This document shows positions 18,473-26,060 of a DNA stretch of 64,000 bases, piece by piece. The position numbers and the translations under genes were made by a program. The DNA comes from Psychroserpens algicola. GTDB lineage: Bacteria > Bacteroidota > Bacteroidia > Flavobacteriales > Flavobacteriaceae. Where the stretch lies: the NCBI RefSeq assembly GCF_014526325.1, contig NZ_JACNMJ010000003.1, positions 1 to 64,000 on the forward strand, read 5' to 3'. How positions within the stretch are numbered: the first letter of the stretch is position 1; every line of letters begins with the position of its first letter. The notes beneath the pieces were generated by a model. The model did no database searches. It was given only the letters and a program-made list of their open reading frames with translations, and was not told the origin of the DNA.

Positions 18473-19273
18473 TTAATGCATATCTATTGGTGTAATTTGC
18501 CCTGTTGCTCCTAAGTATATACCGTATACTATTCCGAATATAATAAGAATTATTATCATCACCACAAATACCATGATGTAGTATAATACAACTCTGGCAA
18601 ACGCATCAACAGTTTTGATAGAATACAATCTCTTAAAAACATGGGTCATATATACTAACATTGGAAGCAGAGCTAATTGCGATAATATATTATAATTGAT
18701 ATTTAACGGTAGGGTCAGGAGGGTTACAAAGAACCAAAAGATAAAAAAATGTGCATTAGCGTATATATTAATAACAAAATGCTCAGCAAGATTATACTTT
18801 TTTGAATCAAAAAAAAGGAGTTTCGATGCTATGGCGTATAAGGGAATAAACACTATTGTTAATAAGCCCTGGTATTCATAAAATGAATCTACAATAGAGT
18901 TATAATCAAAGGTCTCGTTATTAACTTTTATCGGGTTGGTAGGTGAAATGATATCAGCAGATAACAATTCTGGAAAAAAACGGCGTAAGATAAAGAATTG
19001 TAAACCAATTAAGGTTATTGCAAGTCCTAAGTAACTAATGACATTGACATATTTTTTTCTGAAGCCATGAACATAATTGTCGATAACAATTTCTGGTTTG
19101 ACGGTAAGCTCTCTAAAAGTTCGTGCAAATTTGTTGTCGTAACTTAAGAAGTTAGAAAAAAACAATCCAATAATAGATGTTAACTGTAAACGTTTTGCGT
19201 TGATGATTTCGCCACAATTTGAACAAAATTTTTGTTCTGGAGTTAGAGATGTTTCACAGTTGTTACAAGTCAT
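18473..19273 (-). CDS. DUF3667 membrane protein with N-terminal zinc ribbon (copy 2)
   Basis: This 266-residue paralogue of the gene at 17670 has zinc ribbon Cys residues in TCNNCE and FCSNCGE. The core motif FARTFRELTVKPEIVIDNYV then RKKYVNVISYLGLAI precedes several membrane helices. The pair is a tandem duplication that has diverged strongly outside these motifs. The start codon at 19273 directly abuts the cdaA stop at 19274, so translation coupling is likely. No function is known for the family. The link to c-di-AMP is only contextual. Confidence 0.8.
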   Translation of the reverse strand: MTCNNCETSLTPEQKFCSNCGEIINAKRLQLTSIIGLFFSNFLSYDNKFARTFRELTVKPEIVIDNYVHGFRKKYVNVISYLGLAITLIGLQFFILRRFFPELLSADIISPTNPIKVNNETFDYNSIVDSFYEYQGLLTIVFIPLYAIASKLLFFDSKKYNLAEHFVINIYANAHFFIFWFFVTLLTLPLNINYNILSQLALLPMLVYMTHVFKRLYSIKTVDAFARVVLYYIMVFVVMIIILIIFGIVYGIYLGATGQITPIDMH

Positions 19274-20056
19274 CTAAGTTAAATCTTTATAGAGTAAAGT
19301 TGTTAATTCTTGCAGGTCTTCAAATATGATAAATTCACCATTTTTTAAATAGGAAATTTGACCTGTTTCTTCACTTACCACCAAGGCAATTGCATCTGTT
19401 TTTTCAGTTATACCAACAGCTGCGCGATGGCGTAGCCCAAAGCGTTGCGGAATGTTTTTTTCGTTATTCACCGGAAGAATCACGCGAGTAGCTTTTACGA
19501 TGTTATTCTCTATAATGACAGCACCATCATGAAGCGGACTATTTTTAAAGAATATACTTTCGATGATAGGCTGTGTGACTTTAATATTCATTTCATCACC
19601 AGTATTGGTCAAAAAATCCAGATTATTATTACGTTCTAAAACGATTAAAGCACCAGTTCTGGACTGACTCATTCTATCACATGCATTCACCAGTGCATTG
19701 ATATCGGTTTCAGTTTCTGCTTCCGTTTTTAAGAATTTCATTTTTTTGAAAAACTTACCACGACCACTCAGGTTTGTAGATCCTACCATAAGCAGGAATT
19801 TTCTGATTTCTGGCTGAAACACTACGATAAGCGCTATAATTCCTACTTTAATGAATCCGTCAAAAATACGATGTAACATGTACATGTCCAGAAAATCGGT
19901 CACTCTCCATACCAAATAGATGATGATAATGCCAATAAAAATATTAACAGCAACGGTACCTTTAACCAGCTTATAGACGTAATAGAGTAGAATAGCGACA
20001 AGAAAGACGTCGATAAAATCTATAATTCCAAAATCCCAAAATTTGAATTTTTCCAA
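19274..20056 (-). CDS. cdaA: Diadenylate cyclase CdaA
   Basis: This 260-residue enzyme condenses two ATP into the second messenger c-di-AMP. Three N-terminal membrane helices (~10-75) are followed by the DAC (DisA_N) domain with the catalytic motifs DGAVII and RHRAA (GLRHRAAVGITE). The FQPEIRKFL segment before the domain is typical of CdaA. Length is normal. Upstream on the same strand, 36 nt away, is a lipoprotein gene and then folP. This folP-cdaA linkage is usual in flavobacteria. Confidence 0.93.
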   Translation of the reverse strand: MEKFKFWDFGIIDFIDVFLVAILLYYVYKLVKGTVAVNIFIGIIIIYLVWRVTDFLDMYMLHRIFDGFIKVGIIALIVVFQPEIRKFLLMVGSTNLSGRGKFFKKMKFLKTEAETETDINALVNACDRMSQSRTGALIVLERNNNLDFLTNTGDEMNIKVTQPIIESIFFKNSPLHDGAVIIENNIVKATRVILPVNNEKNIPQRFGLRHRAAVGITEKTDAIALVVSEETGQISYLKNGEFIIFEDLQELTTLLYKDLT

Positions 20057-20092
20057 GTTAAAGTGGTTTAGCGTAAATGTAATAATTATTGG

Positions 20093-20782
20093 TTAATAAA
20101 TGAATTCGTTACTGTCTATAACCAAACTGCTAATTTTGTTGGTGTCAACAGAACATTTAAATTTGATATAATCCTGAAACGATAGTTTAGTATTAATCAT
20201 AAGAATAATTTTACTGTAATAACCAGAAGTTAGGTTTTTAAATCGATTATTGCTTAAATCATCCAAGCTATAATCTCCTCTATTGGTTAGTTGTCCTCCA
20301 AAAATATCAGAAGCTGTAATTTTTGAATCTTCATTCATTTTTAAAAGTAAAATTGGTTCTTTTTTGATTTGAATTTTGAGAATATCATCGTCGGTTTCTA
20401 CTGAGTTGTAGACGACATCAGTAAACTCCAAAAAGCCTAAATTTTGAATGCTCGTGTCATTGCAGGTATAGTAATTTTTAGCGTTTTCATTTTTATGCAT
20501 TTTGGCATTGCGTTTTTTGTCTTGTAAAAACTTGATCTTCGGAATTGCTTGTGCTAAGGTGAGTCGCTTATCGACATTTATGAGCCAGTTGGTAGTTCCG
20601 ATCAGGTTTTTTCGATTGAGTTCAACACTATCTGTTTGTGTTTCATCATAAAATAAATAGGCATGAGACACATCTGAAACTTCGGTAACTGGAGCGCCAT
20701 GAACTTCAGGAAGCAATAGTATTTTTTCATTTCCGCAGGACGATAAAATTATAACAGTTAATAGTAAATAAAAGTGTTTCAT
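20093..20782 (-). CDS. Hypothetical lipoprotein, coupled to folP
   Basis: The frame is open from 20815, but the first 11 residues are implausible. The ATG at 20782 gives MKHFYLLLTVIILSSCGNE, a clean lipoprotein signal (lipobox LSSC). That ATG overlaps the folP stop as ATGA, supporting translational coupling. The mature 213 residues carry no recognised domain. The mid part includes YTCNDTSIQNLGFLEF and the end KFKCSVDTNKISSLVIDSN, with two Cys that could form a disulfide. Function is unknown. Confidence 0.65.
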   Translation of the reverse strand: MKHFYLLLTVIILSSCGNEKILLLPEVHGAPVTEVSDVSHAYLFYDETQTDSVELNRKNLIGTTNWLINVDKRLTLAQAIPKIKFLQDKKRNAKMHKNENAKNYYTCNDTSIQNLGFLEFTDVVYNSVETDDDILKIQIKKEPILLLKMNEDSKITASDIFGGQLTNRGDYSLDDLSNNRFKNLTSGYYSKIILMINTKLSFQDYIKFKCSVDTNKISSLVIDSNEFIY

Positions 20783-21612
20783 GTAGCTCGTAATTGTTGG
20801 GTTAACTTGATACACTCTATAGCTTCTTTAACATCATGAACTCGTAATATGCTTGCTCCTTTTTGAAGGGCAATAGTATTAAGAATAGTAGTTCCGTTAA
20901 GCGCATTATTTGCCGTCGTTTCAAGCGGTTTATAAATCATAGATTTTCTGGAAAGACCTGCTAAAATCGGTAAATCAGTTCTGTTTAAATGCTCTAATTT
21001 GTTGAGCAGCTCGTAATTTTGCGCTGTCGTTTTAGCAAACCCAAACCCTGGATCTACAATCAAATCGATGATGCCTAGAGCTCTGGCTTTAGCAATACGT
21101 TCAGAAAAGTACAAGAGGATATCCTTGACCAAAACCTTATAGTTGGTAAGTTGTTGCATTGTTTTTGGATTACCTCTCATATGCATCATAATGTACGGAA
21201 CTTGTAAACCCGCAACCGTTTTTAGCATTTTTTTATCTAAATGTCCTGCCGATATATCATTAACCATACAGGCGCCTGCTTCAACACATGCTTTTGCGAC
21301 CTCGCTTCTAAAGGTGTCTATCGATAGCAAAACTTCAGGGAAATTTTTGGTAATAAATTCAACTATTGGAAGACTACGCTGCAATTCTTCATCTACAGAA
21401 ATGTCTTCAGCATCAGGTCGGGAGCTATAGGCACCTAAATCAATAAAAGTAGCACCTTCGTTAAGCATTGTTTCTACTTGACGTATAACTAACGACTTGT
21501 TTTTAAAACGTCCGCCATCATAAAATGAATCTGGTGTTACGTTTAAAATCCCCATAACTTTAGGTTCGCTGAGGTCTATTAATTGCCCTTTACAATTGAT
21601 GGTTTTACTCAA
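20779..21612 (-). CDS. folP: Dihydropteroate synthase
   Basis: This 277-residue TIM barrel joins p-aminobenzoate to the pterin pyrophosphate in folate synthesis and is the sulfonamide target. Family signatures are MGILNVTPDSFYDGG, LGAYSSRPDA, LSIDTFRSEVA, VNDISAG, MHMRGNP, DPGFGFAKT, LAGLSRKSM and the C-terminal RVHDVKEA. Length is normal. It is transcribed divergently from DUF1599. Confidence 0.96.
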   Translation of the reverse strand: MSKTINCKGQLIDLSEPKVMGILNVTPDSFYDGGRFKNKSLVIRQVETMLNEGATFIDLGAYSSRPDAEDISVDEELQRSLPIVEFITKNFPEVLLSIDTFRSEVAKACVEAGACMVNDISAGHLDKKMLKTVAGLQVPYIMMHMRGNPKTMQQLTNYKVLVKDILLYFSERIAKARALGIIDLIVDPGFGFAKTTAQNYELLNKLEHLNRTDLPILAGLSRKSMIYKPLETTANNALNGTTILNTIALQKGASILRVHDVKEAIECIKLTQQLRAT

Positions 21613-21685
21613 AACTATATAGTGAGGTTAAAGTTTTTTAATCTGATTAATTTATGCGAAATTTACGGAAAATTAAATGTTTTAA

Positions 21686-22222
21686 ATGCAAGATACTTCA
21701 AAACAATATGATGAGGTAATTTCGCAATGCCGAAGTCTTTTTATCAATAAAATGAAAGACTACGGAAGTGCATGGCGAATTCTAAGATTACCATCCTTAA
21801 CAGATCAAATATTTATAAAGGCACAGCGTATAAGAGGTTTACAGCAAAATAGTGAACGCAAAGTTGATGAAGGAGAAGTTAGTGAGTTTATTGGTATTAT
21901 AAATTACTGTACTATGGCTTTAGTACAATTAGATAAAGGCGTGGTAGAGCAACCCGATTTGTCTTTAGAAGAAGCGACAACATTATATGACGAAAAAATT
22001 GCCATCACAAAACAACTCATGATGGATAAAAATCATGATTACGGAGAAGCATGGCGTGATATGCGTGTTAGCAGTTTAACCGATTTGATTTTACAAAAGT
22101 TATTACGTGTTAAGCAAATTGAAGATAATGCAGGAAAAACTATAGTAAGCGAAGGTATTGATGCCAACTATCAGGATATGATTAATTATTCGGTATTTGC
22201 TTTGATTCATTTAAGTAATTAA
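21686..22222 (+). CDS. DUF1599-family protein with two internal repeats
   Basis: This 178-residue protein consists of two homologous halves, each with the pattern K-x-x-DYG-x-AWR...SLTD-x-I...K-x-x-R...IINY-x-x-x-AL-x-x-L. The first spans ~15-85 (MKDYGSAWRILRLPSLTD) and the second ~108-178 (NHDYGEAWRDMRVSSLTD). It belongs to the DUF1599 family, conserved beside folP and tpiA in Bacteroidota. The function is unknown. The conserved acidic and aromatic residues suggest a nucleotide- or metal-binding helical fold, but this is a guess. Confidence 0.85.
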   Translation: MQDTSKQYDEVISQCRSLFINKMKDYGSAWRILRLPSLTDQIFIKAQRIRGLQQNSERKVDEGEVSEFIGIINYCTMALVQLDKGVVEQPDLSLEEATTLYDEKIAITKQLMMDKNHDYGEAWRDMRVSSLTDLILQKLLRVKQIEDNAGKTIVSEGIDANYQDMINYSVFALIHLSN

Positions 22223-22241
22223 TGATATTTTTAAATATCAT
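22222..22241 (+). terminator. Small hairpin behind DUF1599, possible terminator
   Basis: ATGATATTT (22222-22230) pairs with AAATATCAT (22233-22241). There is no long T-run, so it may instead be a weak attenuating or mRNA-stability hairpin. Confidence 0.3.
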
Positions 22242-22273
22242 ATTTGTGTTGTATTAAAACTATCTCATTCCAT

Positions 22274-23554
22274 ATGAAAATATTTATCACCATATCAAGA
22301 CTCATTGTCGGAAGTTTATTTATCGTTTCTGGTTTAATTAAATGTAATGATACTATAGGGTTTTCATATAAACTAAATGACTATTTTGCTCATGATGTTT
22401 TAAACCTTGAGTTTTTAATTCCGTATTCACTGTTACTTGCAGTATGTATTTGTGTGGTTGAAATTGTGCTTGGAGTTGCAGTACTATTCGGCTTAAAAAG
22501 TAAACTCTCAACGACATTAATTCTACTCATGATGCTGTTCTTTACCTGGCTCACATGGTATACATCCAGCTGTTTAGAGGCACAAGATGCAGCAGGTAGA
22601 CTAGGAGAGGAGTTCACAAAAAACTGTGTATCAGATTGTGGATGTTTTGGTGATGCATTAAAATTAAAGCCTAAAGAGTCATTTTATAAAGATCTGTTTT
22701 TACTCATATTTACTATACCATTATTCTTTTTTGGTATTAAAAATAAGATACCAAAAAACACTAAAAAGGAAGATTGGTTCTATATGATAACGTCTCTAAT
22801 ATTAATCTTTGCCTTTGGAGTTTTAGTTATAGGATGGTGGTTTACTGTAATATTCTCAATTGCTTTATTCGCCTTAGTATATGTAATAAAAAATAATGTC
22901 AAAGGCGATTGGCTGGCACTATTAGGAGCCTATCTGATTTCTCTGGCGTTTACCTACTATTGTTTACAAAATTTACCTCTTAAAGATTTTAGGGCTTATA
23001 AAATTGGAGATAATTTTCAGGAAAATATGAAATTACCAGCTGATGCTCAAAAAGCGGTAACCGATTATATATGGACTTATAAATTAAACGGTGAAGAAAA
23101 GACATTTACCGACAGAGGTCGTGGGCCAGCTGAATATGATGAAATTATAAGTGTAGAAACTCATGTTATTGAAGAAGGCGATGTGCCTAAAATTCAGGAT
23201 TTCACCATTGAGTCTGAAGATGAAGATTTAACACAACAATTTTTAGAAACCGATAAATTAGTAATGATTGTGTCTTACAGTTTAGAAAAATCTGAAGCTG
23301 AAGGTATGGAGCAATTAAAAGCACTTGCCGATAAAGCAAAAGCGCAAGGGTATACTGTGATAGGTTTAACAGCTTCTGGAGAAGCTAAGAAACAAGAAGT
23401 AAAAGCGACTTATAACTTAGATTTCGATTTCTATTTGTGTGATGAAAAAGTCTTAAAAACTGTTGTTAGAGCAAACCCAGGAGTGGTCGTTTTAGAAAAA
23501 GGAACTGTTACTCAAAAGGAACACTGGAATAATATTGACGATTTAGAGTTTTAA
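22274..23554 (+). CDS. DoxX-like membrane protein with C-terminal thioredoxin-like domain (BT_3928 type)
   Basis: Starting from the ATG at 22274 (MKIFITISRLIVGSLFIVSG) the protein has 426 residues. An upstream TTG in the same frame adds an unlikely ten. The N-terminal half has a DoxX-type four-helix membrane domain with a Cys-containing SDCGCFGDAL loop, then further helices. The soluble C-terminal third (~325-426, LVMIVSYSLEKSEAEG...) resembles a thioredoxin-like fold without an obvious CxxC. A role in redox or cofactor metabolism is plausible but unproven. It is conserved in this position in flavobacteria. Confidence 0.8.
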   Translation: MKIFITISRLIVGSLFIVSGLIKCNDTIGFSYKLNDYFAHDVLNLEFLIPYSLLLAVCICVVEIVLGVAVLFGLKSKLSTTLILLMMLFFTWLTWYTSSCLEAQDAAGRLGEEFTKNCVSDCGCFGDALKLKPKESFYKDLFLLIFTIPLFFFGIKNKIPKNTKKEDWFYMITSLILIFAFGVLVIGWWFTVIFSIALFALVYVIKNNVKGDWLALLGAYLISLAFTYYCLQNLPLKDFRAYKIGDNFQENMKLPADAQKAVTDYIWTYKLNGEEKTFTDRGRGPAEYDEIISVETHVIEEGDVPKIQDFTIESEDEDLTQQFLETDKLVMIVSYSLEKSEAEGMEQLKALADKAKAQGYTVIGLTASGEAKKQEVKATYNLDFDFYLCDEKVLKTVVRANPGVVVLEKGTVTQKEHWNNIDDLEF

Positions 23555-23571
23555 TTTTTAACAATTGACAT

Positions 23572-24648
23572 CTGATAAATTACATTTTAAATAAAGCCTT
23601 TTATGCCTTACTCACTCTTTTTGGTGTAGTAACCGTCATCTTCTTCTTATTTAATGTACTGCCAGGAGATCCTGCACAAATGATGTTAGGACAAAATGAA
23701 GACAGTGAACAAATCGCTGCTGTTAAAGCAAAATACGGATTTGATAAACCCTTATCAACTCAATATTTATATTATCTTAACGATGTATCTCCAATCTCAT
23801 TTCACTCTACTAACAGTGAAGATTACACCTTTTTAAGCGAAGGTAAATATAGTGCGATGTCCTTATTCACTCTTGGAAATACGACAATCGTTATCAAAAG
23901 TCCTTACCTAAGAGAATCATTTACAAAACAAGGGAAAAAAGTATCTCAGGTCATAGGTGAAACTCTGCCTAATACAGCTGTGTTAGCTGTTTCTGCAATA
24001 GTTATAGCGATCATACTCGGCATTATCTTTGGAATCATTTCAGCATTATACAAAGACAAATGGATAGATAAAACCATTCAGGTTTTCAGCACACTTGGGA
24101 TGAGTGTGCCGTCTTTTTTTAGCGCAATCCTGTTTGCCTGGTTTTTTGGTTTTGTTTTACATGAATACACAAATCTGGAAATGACAGGAAGTTTATATGA
24201 ACTTGACGATTTTGGTGAGCAAACCCATATCAAATGGAAAAATTTAATTTTACCAGCAATTGTATTAGGTATTCGTCCCTTGGCTGTCGTCATTCAGTTG
24301 ATGCGAAATTCTTTATTAGAAGTGTTTAATCAAGACTACATTAGAACAGCCAGAGCTAAAGGCTTGAGCGAATTTCAGATTATAAAAAAACACGCGGTTA
24401 AAAATGCCTTAAATCCGGTTGTTACTGCAATTTCTGGCTGGTTTGCGTCAATGCTTGCAGGTGCTGTTTTTGTAGAATATATTTTTGGATGGAATGGCCT
24501 TGGAAAAGAAATTGTAAATGCCTTAAATACTTTAGATTTACCTGTGATTATGGGTTCGGTTCTCGTGATTGCTTTATTATTTATTATGATTAATATAGCT
24601 GTAGATATCATCTACGGATGGCTTGATCCAAAGGTAAAATTAGAATGA
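23572..24648 (+). CDS. DppB-type ABC transporter permease (probable CTG start)
   Basis: The first ATG in frame is at 23680, but upstream codons continue the family's N-terminus without a stop back to 23566: INYILNKAFYALLTLFGVV then FFLFNVLPGDPAQMM. This first membrane helix and the LPGDPA motif are essential to the fold. The only reasonable initiator is CTG at 23572, giving 358 residues. The EAA loop is DYIRTARAKGLSEFQIIKKH. It would form half of an oligopeptide/nickel-type import channel, but no partner permease, ATPase or binding protein is in the window. It overlaps the next gene as ATGA. Confidence 0.8.
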   Translation: MINYILNKAFYALLTLFGVVTVIFFLFNVLPGDPAQMMLGQNEDSEQIAAVKAKYGFDKPLSTQYLYYLNDVSPISFHSTNSEDYTFLSEGKYSAMSLFTLGNTTIVIKSPYLRESFTKQGKKVSQVIGETLPNTAVLAVSAIVIAIILGIIFGIISALYKDKWIDKTIQVFSTLGMSVPSFFSAILFAWFFGFVLHEYTNLEMTGSLYELDDFGEQTHIKWKNLILPAIVLGIRPLAVVIQLMRNSLLEVFNQDYIRTARAKGLSEFQIIKKHAVKNALNPVVTAISGWFASMLAGAVFVEYIFGWNGLGKEIVNALNTLDLPVIMGSVLVIALLFIMINIAVDIIYGWLDPKVKLE

Positions 24649-25142
24649 GCATGAAAAACAGTATCATAGTTTTATTAATAGCTATTTTTATGTTGAGTTG
24701 TAAAGCGCAGCCAGATCCAACACGCTTTTCAGAAGATGCATTAAATGATACTTTTGTCAATTTAGAAGGTGAGTCTGTGAGCTTAAAAACAATCTTAAAT
24801 AAACATAAAGGAGAAACTATTGTAATTGATATTTGGGCGAGCTGGTGTAGAGATTGTATTGTTGGTATGCCAAATTTAAAAGCTTTACAAAATGAATATG
24901 CAGATGCCACATATCTGTTTATATCTATGGATAAATCTCAAAAAAGCTGGAAGAATGGTATTGAAAAGTATAATATTACAGGAGAACATTATTTTATGCC
25001 TAAAGGCTGGAAAAGTCAGTTTAGTAAATCTATCGATCTAGATTGGGTTCCGCGATATATGGTAATAAACGCAGAAGGCCAAATTGCCTTATTTAGAGCT
25101 ATTAAAGCAGAAGATTCAACATTAAAGAACCATTTAAAATAA
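24645..25142 (+). CDS. Thioredoxin-like (TlpA/redoxin) lipoprotein
   Basis: This 165-residue protein has a lipoprotein signal (lipobox FMLSC) and a thioredoxin fold of the TlpA/AhpC type. The active site is WASWCRDC (CxxC) and the cis-Pro region is DWVPRYMVI. It probably reduces or maintains thiols in periplasmic or membrane proteins. Start codon and permease stop overlap (ATGA), so it is coupled to the permease. Start at 24645 gives MSMKNS; the second Met is equally possible. Confidence 0.88.
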   Translation: MSMKNSIIVLLIAIFMLSCKAQPDPTRFSEDALNDTFVNLEGESVSLKTILNKHKGETIVIDIWASWCRDCIVGMPNLKALQNEYADATYLFISMDKSQKSWKNGIEKYNITGEHYFMPKGWKSQFSKSIDLDWVPRYMVINAEGQIALFRAIKAEDSTLKNHLK

Positions 25143-25181
25143 AAAATTTAGTTTCTTCGGAAACGTTAAAACACAACACAA

Positions 25182-25931
25182 ATGAGAAAACACATCGTAG
25201 CAGGAAACTGGAAAATGAATAATGATTTAGCACAAACATCATCTTTAATTTCAGAGTTAAAAAGACAAAGCAAAACCTCAGATGCTGAGGTTATGATTGC
25301 ACCATCGTTTACAAATCTCTGGCATGCATTTGAATCCACACGAGAAGATGATATTGAAGTGATTGCTCAAAATATGCACTTTGCTGAAAACGGAGCCTAT
25401 ACAGGAGAGGTGAGTGCTAGTATGTTAAAAAGTATTGGAGTTAAAACTGTGATTTTAGGACACTCTGAAAGACGTGCGTACTATAATGAAACCGATGAAT
25501 CTCTTGCTAAAAAAGTAGATGCTGCTCTAGCAAATGACTTAAGAGTAATTTTCTGTTTCGGAGAAGAATTAGCAGATCGTAAAGCTGGTAATGAAGAAAC
25601 GGTAGTTGAACGTCAGATAAAAAATGCGTTATTTCACTTAGAAGCATTAGCATTCAAAAACATTGTATTAGCTTATGAGCCAGTTTGGGCTATTGGTACA
25701 GGAGAAACTGCCAGCCCTGAGCAAGCTCAGGATATGCATGCGTTTATCAGAAAAACTCTAGAGAGTACTTATGGTAATGCTATCGCTGATGACATGACTA
25801 TTTTATACGGAGGCAGTGTGAAACCAAACAATGCTAAAGAAATTTTTGGGAAACCTGATGTTGATGGCGGACTTATTGGTGGAGCTTCTTTAAAAGCTGA
25901 AGATTTTTATGCTATTGTAAATGCGTTTTAA
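25182..25931 (+). CDS. tpiA: Triose-phosphate isomerase
   Basis: This 249-residue glycolytic enzyme interconverts dihydroxyacetone phosphate and glyceraldehyde 3-phosphate. Catalytic signatures are GNWKMN (Lys), LGHSERR (His), AYEPVWAIGTGETAS (Glu and loop 6) and LYGGSVKPNN. Length is standard. It lies 39 nt behind the thioredoxin-like gene. Confidence 0.97.
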   Translation: MRKHIVAGNWKMNNDLAQTSSLISELKRQSKTSDAEVMIAPSFTNLWHAFESTREDDIEVIAQNMHFAENGAYTGEVSASMLKSIGVKTVILGHSERRAYYNETDESLAKKVDAALANDLRVIFCFGEELADRKAGNEETVVERQIKNALFHLEALAFKNIVLAYEPVWAIGTGETASPEQAQDMHAFIRKTLESTYGNAIADDMTILYGGSVKPNNAKEIFGKPDVDGGLIGGASLKAEDFYAIVNAF

Positions 25932-25957
25932 ATAGTATAACCTTGTTCATGGTAACT

Positions 25958-25978
25958 AAGGGTATTCCCTTAATTTTT
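25958..25978 (+). terminator. Weak terminator behind tpiA
   Basis: AAGGG-TATT-CCCTT (25958-25971) is followed by AATTTTT. A related GAATGCCCT at 25988-25996 could pair alternatively with AGGGTATTC, so the exact structure is uncertain. Confidence 0.45.
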
Positions 25979-26060
25979 AAATCTAGAGAATGCCCTAATA
26001 GATTTGATTTTAATTGTAATTAGCTTGCAATGAGTTAATTATTAATTAAAATCAACGCTT

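Noticed and set aside
21613-21685. Riboswitch upstream of folP or DUF1599
   Set aside because: The divergent intergenic gap is only 73 nt and shows no structured element large enough.
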